DNA of 64,000 bases from JAAYRQ01 sp035647815. Lineage in GTDB: Bacteria; Bacillota; Syntrophomonadia; Syntrophomonadales; Syntrophomonadaceae. The DNA is taken from the NCBI GenBank assembly GCA_035647815.1, contig DASRMR010000008.1, positions 1-64,000 of the forward strand. The letters are read 5' to 3'. Positions 16,733 through 25,744 of this stretch are shown here, in pieces (positions within the stretch are counted from its first letter, which is position 1; the number at the start of each line of letters is the position of its first letter). A program made the position numbers and the translations under genes. The notes beneath the pieces were generated by a model. The model searched no databases. It worked only from the letters and a program-made list of their open reading frames with translations, and was not told the DNA's origin.

Positions 16733-16761
16733 ATTATACATCCTAGTGCATAATCTTGCAA
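16733..16761 (-). promoter_or_regulatory. argC promoter with possible ArgR operator
   Basis: Minus-strand TTGCAA (-35, 16756-16761), 17-base spacer, TATAAT (-10, 16733-16738). The palindrome TGCAAGATTATGCA (16747-16760) overlaps the -35 and spacer; it resembles an ARG box (TGAAT-N4-ATTCA) with one change per half, so ArgR/AhrC control is plausible but unproven. Confidence 0.6.
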
Positions 16762-16981
16762 TGCTTTTTCTATATTTACACAAAAAAAATCCCGTATTTT
16801 ATTAACGGTCCCCTGTCAAGTAGGCAGTAAAATAATAAAATCCGGAATATTAGTTTACATCTCTATTGTATGGTAAATTATATATATGTAATCTCGAATT
16901 TATTTGCAAGTGTTTTTACCATTAGATTGTTTATTCTAAAAGGTCATGTAGATATGATAATAATTCCTGGAGGGAACTAAA

Positions 16982-17899
16982 ATGAGAATAGAAGAATTGA
17001 CTTATTTTTTGCAAATTGCAGAATCAAAATCAATCTCAGACGCCGCAAAAAAACTTTTTATCTCTCAACAAGGATTGAGCAAGGCCTTACTAGGCTTAGA
17101 AGAACAATTCCATGTAACACTATTTAACAGAAGTTCAAAATCAATGGTATTAACAGCTGAAGGAAAATTATTTGCAGAATCAGCACGTAAAATACTTAAT
17201 GAATATGAAAAACTCTGTTTACAAATGACGAGACTTTCAGCGAACAATACGATACAAAGCGGAACAGAATATGTAGTTTATGCTACCCCCTATATATTGC
17301 GTTATCTTCTTGAAGATATTTACGACATAATTAGAAGTCAGTTTCCTGATATTATTTTTAATTTTTTTGAAAAATCGCCAAAAGAAATAATGGTTAGCCT
17401 TCCTACCAATACCCCAAACACCATTTGTATAACTGACATGCCTAATTGCATGTTAGATGATTTTAAACAAAAACCTGATTTAACTTTTTCACCTATTTTT
17501 CAGGCTACCCTTATGGCAAAAGTTTCAGCACATTCTTCTTGGGCTAATAAAAAATACTTTTTTCGCGAAGAACTGCGAGAGTTACCCCTGGCTATTATAA
17601 GTGACGATATGATGATAAAGATTCTTACCCTTTTGCTTGGTGAAAATAAATTAGAAAAGATATCAATAGAAACTCTTAACAGACAAATCATCGATCATAA
17701 AATATCTTCCGGTGAAGTTGTCGGTTTTACTGATAATTTTATAGAAAGTAGACAAGCTAAAGACAATGGTTTTGTAGCTATTCCGATTGTCAACAGCATT
17801 ACAATGATAGTAGGTTTTATTTATGGCAATTATAATCCCCCATCTAACACAGCACTCGAGTTGGCTGAAGTTATTAGAAAAAACTTCCCTACCACTTAA
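16982..17899 (+). CDS. LysR-family transcriptional regulator
   Basis: A 305-residue regulator. An N-terminal winged helix-turn-helix (residues ~1-60: E-L-T-Y-F-L-Q-I-A-E, S-I-S-D-A-A-K-K-L-F-I-S-Q-Q) binds DNA and a C-terminal periplasmic-binding-like domain senses an unknown effector. The start ATG follows GGAGGG. It is convergent with the ferredoxin and molybdoenzyme cluster that lies to its right on the minus strand, and is the only regulator nearby, so it is a candidate controller of that cluster. Confidence 0.88.
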   Translation: MRIEELTYFLQIAESKSISDAAKKLFISQQGLSKALLGLEEQFHVTLFNRSSKSMVLTAEGKLFAESARKILNEYEKLCLQMTRLSANNTIQSGTEYVVYATPYILRYLLEDIYDIIRSQFPDIIFNFFEKSPKEIMVSLPTNTPNTICITDMPNCMLDDFKQKPDLTFSPIFQATLMAKVSAHSSWANKKYFFREELRELPLAIISDDMMIKILTLLLGENKLEKISIETLNRQIIDHKISSGEVVGFTDNFIESRQAKDNGFVAIPIVNSITMIVGFIYGNYNPPSNTALELAEVIRKNFPTT

Positions 17900-17912
17900 T
17901 TGCACTTTTTAA

Positions 17913-18134
17913 TTATTTAGGTTTTTTTGGCCCTTTATATATACCAATACTTTTACTAATAGCTCTAAATTTACATTCCTCTTTGCAAAGACCGCAACGA
18001 TCACATTTATCTTGCACAATCTCCAAAGTATTATCATTTTTTTTCACAATGGCATTTTGCGGGCAAATATTTAGACAAACCATACACTCTTTGCATAAGT
18101 TCTTGCGAATATAATATTTGCTAAATTTAATCAT
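17913..18134 (-). CDS. 2[4Fe-4S] ferredoxin-like protein
   Basis: A 73-residue protein with two C-x2-C-x2-C-x3-C motifs (L-C-K-E-C-M-V-C-L-N-I-C-P and K-C-D-R-C-G-L-C-K-E-E-C), the second followed by Lys instead of the common Pro. It should carry electrons in the cytoplasm. Start ATG with GGAG nine bases upstream. A terminator separates it from the MFS gene, so it may have its own promoter, but position suggests use by the neighbouring oxidoreductase. Confidence 0.85.
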   Translation of the reverse strand: MIKFSKYYIRKNLCKECMVCLNICPQNAIVKKNDNTLEIVQDKCDRCGLCKEECKFRAISKSIGIYKGPKKPK

Positions 18135-18189
18135 ATCTACACGCTCCGCATTAAATTTTCATATTACTTATAACTATTATCCATAAATA

Positions 18190-18219
18190 AAGGAACAATC
18201 AACTATGATTGTTCCTTTT
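18190..18219. terminator. Bidirectional-looking terminator after MFS transporter gene
   Basis: A 13-bp stem pairs 18190-18201 and flank with 18206-18218 around the loop ACTA; the core is GGAACAATCA/TGATTGTTCC. T-rich tracts follow on both strands, TTTATTTAT on the minus strand downstream of the MFS stop. Confidence 0.75.
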
Positions 18220-18243
18220 ATTCTTTTTAATTTTAAGGTTCTA

Positions 18244-19506
18244 CTATGCAGCGTTTTTAGGTATTTTAACTAAGAAACAAGCAATAGCACCTATTAATGT
18301 TACAACAGCGCAAATCATAAATGCCGTTGACAAACTTCCGGTAGCATCAAATATAGCACCACTAACTATTGGCGCTGCACCAGATACTAAAGAAGCTAAT
18401 AACATAACTGTTCCCCATATTCTAGGGAAATTATCATTACCAAAATAATTACCGACCATAACTGGCATTAGGGCAGACCCTCCACCAAAAGCTAATCCGG
18501 TAAGGAAATAATAAACATATGGCATTGTAGGTGACGCAGCCTGAGAAGCTATAAAAATGCCAATAGTTAAAATTACCAAGTAAATACCTAATATACGCGA
18601 AGGTTCAAATCTATCTCCTAAGGGGACTATCGAAACCCTGCCAAGAAAAATACCAATAGCCATGCCTGATATAGCTGCAGCTATTATCGCCGCACTAAAA
18701 CCCAAAGTAGTAAAATGAATAGCACCTTGAGAAGCCGCCAAAGAATAACCAGTGAATGTAGCTGCCGAAGCTATCGCCATAAACCAAAACACAGGAGTTT
18801 TAATGGCATCATTATAGTTGATACTAGTTAAGTTTTTATAAACTTTAGAAGCTTTTACTGTTTCAGTAACTGTACTAGCATCAGAGATGCCATCTGGAAA
18901 TTGACCTAAGTCACTAGGTTTATTATATACAAACAAAGCTGCAATAATAATTACGACAATCCCAAGACCTGAAATAAAGTACCATGGTGCTTGCCATGAA
19001 CCACCGGTTCCATTAACAATCGCCTGTACTATAAGTGGTGCTAGAAAACTACCAACACTACCGAAAATCATTGCTATTGCCATGGCCCTAGCACGTTTTT
19101 GTACAAACCAAGTACTAATACTACTTTGCATAGTAAATTGTCCTGCCATGATTGCACCGATACTCAAAACAACCCCAAAAATAACAACGAATAAAATAGC
19201 GTTAGTTACAATTGTCGCCATCGCAAGACCGCCAAGTACCATTAACACTCCGCCAGTTAAAAACGACTTTTTTTGTCCAAATTTATCAATAAACTGCCCT
19301 ATCAAGGGAGCGGGAAGACCTTGACACAAGATGAAAATGGTGAAACTAAGACCTATAAGTTTACCATTAAGTTTCATACTCGGGTCTGCTAACATTAGCG
19401 GGCTAACTACTGAACCTGTCAGCATAATAAAAGAACTGGAACAGAAAAAGAGCAAACCTACTACTACTAGTAGCTTCCAACCGTAAAAAGTGTTTTTTTC
19501 CGTCAT
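18244..19506 (-). CDS. MFS transporter, OFA (oxalate/formate antiporter-like) type
   Basis: A 420-residue membrane protein with about 12 hydrophobic segments. The N-terminal F-Y-G-W-K-L motif and the loop Q-G-L-P-A-P-L-I-G-Q-F-I-D-K-F-G after TM2 are typical of the OFA family, which moves small carboxylates. Substrate cannot be named. It is the last gene of the molybdoenzyme cluster, about 50 bases after the dmsC-like gene. A homologous transporter (23362-24648) opens the same cluster. Confidence 0.82.
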   Translation of the reverse strand: MTEKNTFYGWKLLVVVGLLFFCSSSFIMLTGSVVSPLMLADPSMKLNGKLIGLSFTIFILCQGLPAPLIGQFIDKFGQKKSFLTGGVLMVLGGLAMATIVTNAILFVVIFGVVLSIGAIMAGQFTMQSSISTWFVQKRARAMAIAMIFGSVGSFLAPLIVQAIVNGTGGSWQAPWYFISGLGIVVIIIAALFVYNKPSDLGQFPDGISDASTVTETVKASKVYKNLTSINYNDAIKTPVFWFMAIASAATFTGYSLAASQGAIHFTTLGFSAAIIAAAISGMAIGIFLGRVSIVPLGDRFEPSRILGIYLVILTIGIFIASQAASPTMPYVYYFLTGLAFGGGSALMPVMVGNYFGNDNFPRIWGTVMLLASLVSGAAPIVSGAIFDATGSLSTAFMICAVVTLIGAIACFLVKIPKNAA

Positions 19507-19553
19507 GTATTTTAAACCCCTCTCAAAACTAGTTGTTAAATCTCTATTTTTAA

Positions 19554-20402
19554 TTAAAAATAGAGATTTAAATCGACATCGTACATGGGAAACATTTTAA
19601 CTTTGATAGCTGTTTTAAAAAATAATACGGTCCAAGCAAAGATACCAATTACAGATGCAATTGCTCCAAAAGCGGTGAGTACCATTGCTCCTTGCCACTG
19701 CATAGCAACAAATATTAAACTAATGGCAACTGTCAAGACACCAAAAATGAGCCATGTTATAAATGTCACATTATAGGGCTTAGAAATAACATTTACCGCC
19801 ACACCGTATTCCAATGTTTTTAATCTTTGGATATATAGATATTGTGCAAACATTGAAAGAACGAACATCAATATCGTCACAACAGTTAGACTTACTGATA
19901 CACTGCTTGTAAAAACATAAGCTGCGACCATTGTTGAGATACTCCCTACTTGAGCTGCTGTTAACATGAAGATGATTAATACCAAGCCAGTATCCCACGC
20001 GGGACGAGCACTTAGCTGGTATACTAAACCCGTAGTAATCAAAAACAACAGCGATAAAGCAACAGTAACCCAATGCATCATTACGGCTCCATTCCCTAAA
20101 TCGAAAAGAAAACCGTCGAGAATGCAAACAAGTAAAGCAATTCCTAGAAAAGGTGTAACAAGAGCTTCTTGCGTTAAATGTGATTTAAAATTAGAAAAGG
20201 CATTGAAAAAGCGAGTTGGCTTGCCTAAATGAAAGGCAGAAGCAAGCCCCCCAAAACCTAATAGCCCCAAAGATATAACAGCTATTATATCGATGGGCAA
20301 AATAACACCCATAAATTGATTTGCCAACACACTAAATATAAATAATCCTAGTCCTAACCTTTGGCAAACAGTAGAGATTAAGAGCGCGATATGGACTTGC
20401 AT
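19554..20402 (-). CDS. DmsC-type membrane anchor subunit
   Basis: A 282-residue protein with about eight transmembrane segments. The segment L-G-L-L-G-F-G-G-L-A-S-A-F-H-L-G-K-P followed by F-N-A-F-S-N-F is the DmsC quinol-oxidising anchor signature. It should tie the catalytic and iron-sulfur subunits to the membrane and exchange electrons with menaquinone. Its start lies 25 bases inside the end of the dmsB-like gene, with GGAG upstream, so it is translationally coupled. Confidence 0.85.
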   Translation of the reverse strand: MQVHIALLISTVCQRLGLGLFIFSVLANQFMGVILPIDIIAVISLGLLGFGGLASAFHLGKPTRFFNAFSNFKSHLTQEALVTPFLGIALLVCILDGFLFDLGNGAVMMHWVTVALSLLFLITTGLVYQLSARPAWDTGLVLIIFMLTAAQVGSISTMVAAYVFTSSVSVSLTVVTILMFVLSMFAQYLYIQRLKTLEYGVAVNVISKPYNVTFITWLIFGVLTVAISLIFVAMQWQGAMVLTAFGAIASVIGIFAWTVLFFKTAIKVKMFPMYDVDLNLYF

Positions 20403-20977
20403 AAAGTTTCAGCTCCTTTCCGTGGTAATAGATAAATAACACTGGGCTTATTAGTAAGCTCAGGGTGAATTTTAAATTGCCTGCCTTCATTTTTAGCAAG
20501 CACTTGAGAAATCTCACTGTTGGGATCATTTATATCCCCACAATGACGCGCACCACCAGTGCAGGTATAAACACACATCGGCAGCTCGTTTTTTTCAAGT
20601 AAGTGGGTACACATCATGCATTTTTCCACTGTCTTAGTCTCGGGGTTTAAAGTCCGAGCATCATAAGGACAGGCCCAAATACAATATTCACAACCGATGC
20701 ATAAGTCACTATCGACCAAAACAATGCCATCTTCCGTCTCATAAGTTGCTTTTGTAGGACAAACTACAACACAAGTGGGGTTTTCACAATGCATACACTG
20801 CATTGGAAAATAAAACATTTCAAGCTTATCGGGGAATTTTCCCACCGGCCCCATACGATGAACACGGTTCCAGAAAACGCCTGAAATTACGTTGTTTTCT
20901 ACTTTGCATGCAACAGTACAGGCTTGACAACCATTACAGCGATCTAGATCAATTAATAAAGTCATCTGTTTACTCAT
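20378..20977 (-). CDS. DmsB-type iron-sulfur electron-transfer subunit
   Basis: A 199-residue protein with four cysteine clusters typical of DmsB/PhsB/NrfC: C-N-G-C-Q-A-C-T-V-A-C near residue 14, C-M-H-C-E-N-P-T-C-V-V-V-C-P, C-I-G-C-E-Y-C-I-W-A-C-P and C-M-M-C-T-H. It should hold four [4Fe-4S] centres passing electrons between the DmsC-like anchor and the molybdenum subunit. No signal peptide. Confidence 0.9.
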   Translation of the reverse strand: MSKQMTLLIDLDRCNGCQACTVACKVENNVISGVFWNRVHRMGPVGKFPDKLEMFYFPMQCMHCENPTCVVVCPTKATYETEDGIVLVDSDLCIGCEYCIWACPYDARTLNPETKTVEKCMMCTHLLEKNELPMCVYTCTGGARHCGDINDPNSEISQVLAKNEGRQFKIHPELTNKPSVIYLLPRKGAETLCKSISRS

Positions 20978-20990
20978 ACTTATTCACCCC

Positions 20991-23327
20991 TTACTTTTTA
21001 TAGATTTTACAAAGCACTGAACGCATATTTGGTGTCATAAATTCATTGCTATATGCTTTATCACCTGTTAAGACATTAACATTAGCACTGTCATCAGGAT
21101 AAGCCGGTAAATTCAGTTCGGGACAACCTTGCCACCAACCATGCGGTATCATAATCATGCGTTCATGAAGTCCGTCTGAACTACGAGCTTGCATAGAAAT
21201 TTTGCCGGTTACCGTTTCAATATATACCTCATCCCCATCTTGGATGTTTTGCTTTTTAGCCAAAGCTGTAGATATAACTACCATTGGATGAGGGGCTAGT
21301 TCACGTAAATGAGGAATCCCTCTAAAAGAAGAATGATAATAGATCGGGTATCGACGTCCAGTTACAGCAATTAATGGATATTCAGCCGCCATTTCCGGTT
21401 TAGAATAAGGCGTCTCTTTAGCTTCTTCAGCCCTAGGAAGAGGAAAAGCCCCAGCCCTAAGATTTCCTATAGAATATAACTCTGCCCTGCCCGTAGGTGT
21501 AGGAAAACCATTTTTCCAATATTCCCTACTGGAGAAAGGTGGTAGGTGATGGATCCATTTTCCTTTTAATTCTTTCCAAGTAACACCTGCATTAGTCTCT
21601 TTTAATTGGTAATCAAACAGTTCTTCATCAGTTTCCCATGGCCATGCCTCTTTATTAATTTCTCGGCCATAAGTACGCCAAAAAGTAATATCTGACCAAC
21701 GTTCATATAAAGGCTCCACAGCTTTTTGCTGTCCAAATACCCATTCACTACACACTTCATCACCAATATAATCTCTTTCCGTCCAATGGGCGGCAGGTAA
21801 TACTAAATCTGCTAGTTCGCAGGTAGGTGACATGTAATAATCCATCATACATAGTACATCTAAGCTCATCAGCGATTCCCGCACTTTTTTGGTGTTTTCA
21901 GCCCAGGAAAGTGGGTTGCCTTGTACACAAATATAAGCTTTGATTGGGTAAGGTTTTCCTGTACGCATTGCTGCAAAAGCAGCCTTAGGCAATGAAGCTG
22001 TACCATAAAGAGTACCTTTTGCTCCTTCTGGTCCGTCTTCGTACATCCGCAATGCTGCTTGAGTCTCTGGAGGTTTTCCTGCAAGACCACGCATTTGTTG
22101 CCAAAATGGCATACTCAAATTTCCACCCTTTTTTTCAAGATTGCCGGTTATGGAAATAATGATATTTATTAAATGAAGAGTCTCTTTGCAGTTTGTATGC
22201 TCTTCTATTCCTTGGAAAACACTAATTGTTGCCGCTTCAGCGTTGGCATAGATACGACAAGAATCAATTATTTGCTGCGGTTCACACCAGCACATTTCTG
22301 CTGCCTTAGCAGGAGACCACTCATCAGCCAATTCTTTAAGAGCCCAAAACGCAGTTTTGACTTCAACCTTCTTGCCATCTTTCAAGGTCAATTCCCCGCG
22401 ATACCAAATATCCTGGTCGAGATCTTTATCATGAATATTCTTAACTGATTGAGTCGCTTTATCCCAAACTAAGAAAACATTAGGTTCAGCATCTTCCAGC
22501 ATGTCTAATGTAACTGGAAGTTCGTCTTCAACGGTAATCAACAGCGGTGCATTGCTATATTTAGTAGTAAATTCATGATCATATAAGTCTTCATTAATAA
22601 TTATATTAAGCCAAGCCAAAGCCATATAAACATCAGAACTAGGTCGAACCGGTACAAACACATCAGCTTTTGAAGCTAGAGGATGTTCAAAAAACGGATC
22701 GATTACAATCAGCTTAGCACCTCGATCACGGCTACGCCCAACTTGTCCTGAACTATAGCTACCCTCGGTCCAAACTGTGTTGGAACCCCAGAATACAATA
22801 CAATCAGCGTTATCAAAATCAACACCGTCAAAAGTAGGAAACATTCCGAACTGCATAAAACCCTGAACCATCATAGGAACTAGGCAGATATTACCAGGTG
22901 ATAAACTATGCCCGACTTCTCCACCCATAAACCCGCCTAATTGGGTCCACTGATTAGTGCCGCGCCCAGTACCTTGACCATATGCGATAGCCTTTGCTCC
23001 ATGCTCCGCAGTGATTGCTTTTACTTTGTCTGCTAACCATTTAATAGCTTCATCCCAGCTAATGCGCTTCCATTTACCTTCCCCACGTTCACCAACACGA
23101 AGTAAGGGATAACGTAAGCGATCTGGATCATAAAGGATTTCCGGAGCAGATAAACCTTTCGCACACATTCTACCTTCATTGCGAGGATCTTCTGGATTAC
23201 CTTGCACCTTTATTAATTTGTCATCTTTATCGACGGTACAGAGAACACCGCATTTCGAATGACATTCAAAGCAATTAGTTTTAACTATTTTGCCACCATC
23301 CGGTAATGGAATAATAGAACTAGACAT
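20991..23327 (-). CDS. Molybdopterin oxidoreductase catalytic subunit (DMSO reductase family)
   Basis: A 778-residue molybdopterin-bis-guanine-dinucleotide enzyme. The N-terminal [4Fe-4S] motif is C-F-E-C-H-S-K-C with a fourth Cys in G-R-M-C-A-K-G. There is a GTGRG segment, a Cys in S-P-G-N-I-C-L-V-P as a possible Mo ligand, and a C-terminal molydop-binding domain. There is no twin-arginine signal, so the complex with the DmsB/DmsC-like subunits should face the cytoplasm. The substrate is not determinable. The start is the ATG at 23325-23327 rather than the TTG nine codons upstream. The flanking OFA-type carriers hint at an organic acid. Confidence 0.88.
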   Translation of the reverse strand: MSSSIIPLPDGGKIVKTNCFECHSKCGVLCTVDKDDKLIKVQGNPEDPRNEGRMCAKGLSAPEILYDPDRLRYPLLRVGERGEGKWKRISWDEAIKWLADKVKAITAEHGAKAIAYGQGTGRGTNQWTQLGGFMGGEVGHSLSPGNICLVPMMVQGFMQFGMFPTFDGVDFDNADCIVFWGSNTVWTEGSYSSGQVGRSRDRGAKLIVIDPFFEHPLASKADVFVPVRPSSDVYMALAWLNIIINEDLYDHEFTTKYSNAPLLITVEDELPVTLDMLEDAEPNVFLVWDKATQSVKNIHDKDLDQDIWYRGELTLKDGKKVEVKTAFWALKELADEWSPAKAAEMCWCEPQQIIDSCRIYANAEAATISVFQGIEEHTNCKETLHLINIIISITGNLEKKGGNLSMPFWQQMRGLAGKPPETQAALRMYEDGPEGAKGTLYGTASLPKAAFAAMRTGKPYPIKAYICVQGNPLSWAENTKKVRESLMSLDVLCMMDYYMSPTCELADLVLPAAHWTERDYIGDEVCSEWVFGQQKAVEPLYERWSDITFWRTYGREINKEAWPWETDEELFDYQLKETNAGVTWKELKGKWIHHLPPFSSREYWKNGFPTPTGRAELYSIGNLRAGAFPLPRAEEAKETPYSKPEMAAEYPLIAVTGRRYPIYYHSSFRGIPHLRELAPHPMVVISTALAKKQNIQDGDEVYIETVTGKISMQARSSDGLHERMIMIPHGWWQGCPELNLPAYPDDSANVNVLTGDKAYSNEFMTPNMRSVLCKIYKK

Positions 23328-23361
23328 TCCTTCACTTCCTTTCAAAATTTTCAAAAAAGCA

Positions 23362-24648
23362 TTAACTTGCTACGCTTTGTTCGTGTAAATCTTCTTCAGT
23401 AATCTTTGGCGGTTTGACAAATAAACAGCCAACACCAGCAAGTACACCTAATACTCCAGTAATTATAAAAGCTAAATTATAAGAGCCTAGTTTTTGGAAA
23501 ATAAATCCTCCGCCAGCTGGTACAAAAGCAGAGAATATAGCAGCTGTAGTCATAATTAGACCAATATTTCTAGCATAACTTTCAGGGCCAAAATAATTAG
23601 CTACAGCGGTAGGAATACAGACACGTCCAAAACCTGAGCCAAAACCAATTGCTAAAAAGTATATATAAATTACAGCAGGACTGACAATGTATGTTGCTGC
23701 TATTCCACCGAGGGCCATTATAGGCACAGCTATACCCATAATTTTAATAGGTTCTATATAATCACCTATTATGCCAACAATAATCCGAGCTACAAGGCTA
23801 GCAACACCCATAATAGAAAGTCCTGTTGCTACAAACATTGGGTCAAAACCAACATTACGAAAATGAATCATTGCATGAGATCCGCATAAATTATATGGGA
23901 TAAAATAAGCTACCATACCAAAAGCCATAACCCAGTAAGCTGCTGTACGCACAGAAGCTCCATGAGACATACTTACACGAGTTTTATATACACGTGAGTT
24001 TTCTTGTGTTTTGTCTGCGGTATCAATCGCTCCATTATCAATAGTTAGTCCTTTATTTTCTGGTCTATTATGGACAAACAAGAGAACCAAGAGGAAGGTT
24101 ACAAGACTGACTGCTGTCAGAAAAAACCAACCATAATTCCATTGACCACCACTTAATTCAATTATCTTTGTGACTACGGGACCAATAATAGTAATGCCTA
24201 CTCCTCCAGCAAGCATAACGATACCCATAGCTAATGCTCGGCGCTTATAGAACCACATATTGATGACGGTCTGTACAGGTAGTTGTCCTGCCATGCCTAC
24301 ACCGAGACTAATCATTAAACTAAAGCCAATAATTAAAGTAGCTGGGCTTGGGAAAAAAGCCAAGAGAAGAGAACCTGCCATTACTAGCAATGAACCAATA
24401 AGCATTGTGAATTTAGAGCCTTTTTTTTCCACGATCATGCCGATAAGCGGTGCCGGTAAGCCTTGCACTAAAATAAATATTGTAAAAGCAATTCCCCACA
24501 AACCTACATTAACTCCTGAAAGTGGATCAGATGTTATATACGCCCCTAAGACAGAGCCAGTATAAAATGGGAAAACACCCATACACACATAAATGAAAAA
24601 AAGTGCAACCACCATTATCCAACCATAGAATATTTTCCTTGTTGACAC
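23362..24648 (-). CDS. MFS transporter, OFA type (first gene of molybdoenzyme cluster)
   Basis: A 428-residue, 12-segment transporter of the same kind as the one at 18244 (both begin F-Y-G-W and share Q-G-L-P-A-P-L-I-G). The two are clearly paralogous. GTG start at 24646-24648, nine bases after GGAGG. It is followed about 34 bases later by the molybdoenzyme gene. Upstream are several inverted repeats that look like operators. Confidence 0.82.
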   Translation of the reverse strand: MSTRKIFYGWIMVVALFFIYVCMGVFPFYTGSVLGAYITSDPLSGVNVGLWGIAFTIFILVQGLPAPLIGMIVEKKGSKFTMLIGSLLVMAGSLLLAFFPSPATLIIGFSLMISLGVGMAGQLPVQTVINMWFYKRRALAMGIVMLAGGVGITIIGPVVTKIIELSGGQWNYGWFFLTAVSLVTFLLVLLFVHNRPENKGLTIDNGAIDTADKTQENSRVYKTRVSMSHGASVRTAAYWVMAFGMVAYFIPYNLCGSHAMIHFRNVGFDPMFVATGLSIMGVASLVARIIVGIIGDYIEPIKIMGIAVPIMALGGIAATYIVSPAVIYIYFLAIGFGSGFGRVCIPTAVANYFGPESYARNIGLIMTTAAIFSAFVPAGGGFIFQKLGSYNLAFIITGVLGVLAGVGCLFVKPPKITEEDLHEQSVAS

Positions 24649-24703
24649 AGAATCTTACCTCCCTTTTATTCTGCAGAACAAACAGCTGATAATTATTAAT
24701 TTG

Positions 24704-24879
24704 ACAACTATCTATATAGAGCGTTAAGTAACTTTTGTCTCGCAAAATAGCATGTCTTGCGAGAATAACCTTTTTTCATTTTATTAGTATTACATAGAAC
24801 TTCTTTTCACAATTAAACTTTAAACAATTAGATATAGTTGTACAAACAGCTTATAGTTGTTTGTTTGACAACTATAAGC
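24704..24879. promoter_or_regulatory. Operator-like repeats upstream of the molybdoenzyme cluster
   Basis: A perfect 12-bp inverted repeat, GCTTATAGTTGT (24849-24860) and ACAACTATAAGC (24868-24879), shares the half-site ACAACTAT with 24704-24711 and, inverted, with TATAGTTGT near 24832. A separate 8-bp inverted repeat, TCTCGCAA/TTGCGAGA (24738-24745, 24757-24764), has an 11-base centre. They lie in the long leader before the MFS gene and may bind the nearby LysR or another regulator. The 24649-25063 gap holds no gene. Confidence 0.5.
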
Positions 24880-24973
24880 ATTGAGACACAAACTAGTTTT
24901 TCTGCTGGAAAATAAAACATTTATTTATACTTGAACAAGTTGAAAAATGAGATTCATATTATATGTTTACGAC

Positions 24974-25028
24974 AAAAAAGAATAGCCGCCATTCCTTATT
25001 ATTCCAGGAATGGCGGCTATTCTTTTTT
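24974..25028. terminator. Strong bidirectional terminator
   Basis: A perfect 22-bp stem (24974-24995 with 25007-25028) around an 11-base loop, with A/T runs at the base on both sides. It ends the MBL-fold gene transcript (stop at 25064). Confidence 0.92.
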
Positions 25029-25063
25029 GATATATCATTACAATGGGACTTTTTAGATTACCT

Positions 25064-25726
25064 TTATGGCAGTCTATCTATGATTCTATCGATAGAAAAT
25101 GATCGGCCGTGAGCCGGATAGATTCTTTCAACCCCTCTACCTATAAGTTCTTGCCAGCTTTCATATACTAGATCTGGTTCTTCAGCAAATAATGGGTAAA
25201 TGTTTCCGATTGGCTTATTCATCGCCAAATCTCCAACTATAGCTCGTCCATCATCTAAGATTACCGATAATGAGCCAGGAGTATGCCCAGGGGTAGGAAT
25301 TACCGTTCCCTTTACACCATAATCATATAAAGGAAATTCCTCTTTAACCAAATATTCGCCACCTACAGCAGGGAACTTCAAAACGAAATGAAATGTTCTT
25401 CCGATAAAACTTATTATCTTGCCTAGCAAGTTAGTCCCAGGAGGTATTACTACTCGACCCTGGGCTACGATCGCTTCTTCATGGGCACTTATAGCTACTG
25501 GACATCCGCAACTTTCCTTGATGTCTTTTAGAGTGCCTACATGATCATAGTGAGCATGTGTAATTACGATAAGCTTTATTTCTTCAGGTTTAATATTAAG
25601 CTTATTCAGTTTATTTAAGAAACTTCTCTTTTTTCTAAGACTACCTGCGTCTACTAATACATAACCTTGATTACCCTTAATAAGGTAGCAATTAGTTATG
25701 CCTAAAGTTAGTATTTTAATTTCCAT
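25064..25726 (-). CDS. Metallo-beta-lactamase-fold hydrolase
   Basis: A 220-residue MBL-fold protein with the metal motif H-A-H-Y-D-H (57-62), G-H-T-P-G-S near residue 150 and a C-terminal P-A-H-G, enough for a di-metal site. Such proteins include glyoxalase II, thioesterases and lactonases; the substrate is unknown. Its start lies 18 bases after the stop of the ArsC/Spx-like selenoprotein gene, so the two are probably co-transcribed, which would suit a thiol or redox role. Confidence 0.85.
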   Translation of the reverse strand: MEIKILTLGITNCYLIKGNQGYVLVDAGSLRKKRSFLNKLNKLNIKPEEIKLIVITHAHYDHVGTLKDIKESCGCPVAISAHEEAIVAQGRVVIPPGTNLLGKIISFIGRTFHFVLKFPAVGGEYLVKEEFPLYDYGVKGTVIPTPGHTPGSLSVILDDGRAIVGDLAMNKPIGNIYPLFAEEPDLVYESWQELIGRGVERIYPAHGRSFSIDRIIDRLP

Positions 25727-25744
25727 ACCTCCACCACCTAAACT

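Noticed and set aside
20991..23327. Naming the molybdoenzyme as DMSO, thiosulfate or polysulfide reductase
   Set aside because: Family membership is clear but the active-site residues and context do not identify the substrate.
24738..24764. TCTCGCAA/TTGCGAGA palindrome as a terminator
   Set aside because: There is no T-run directly after it on either strand and no gene ending nearby; an operator is more likely.
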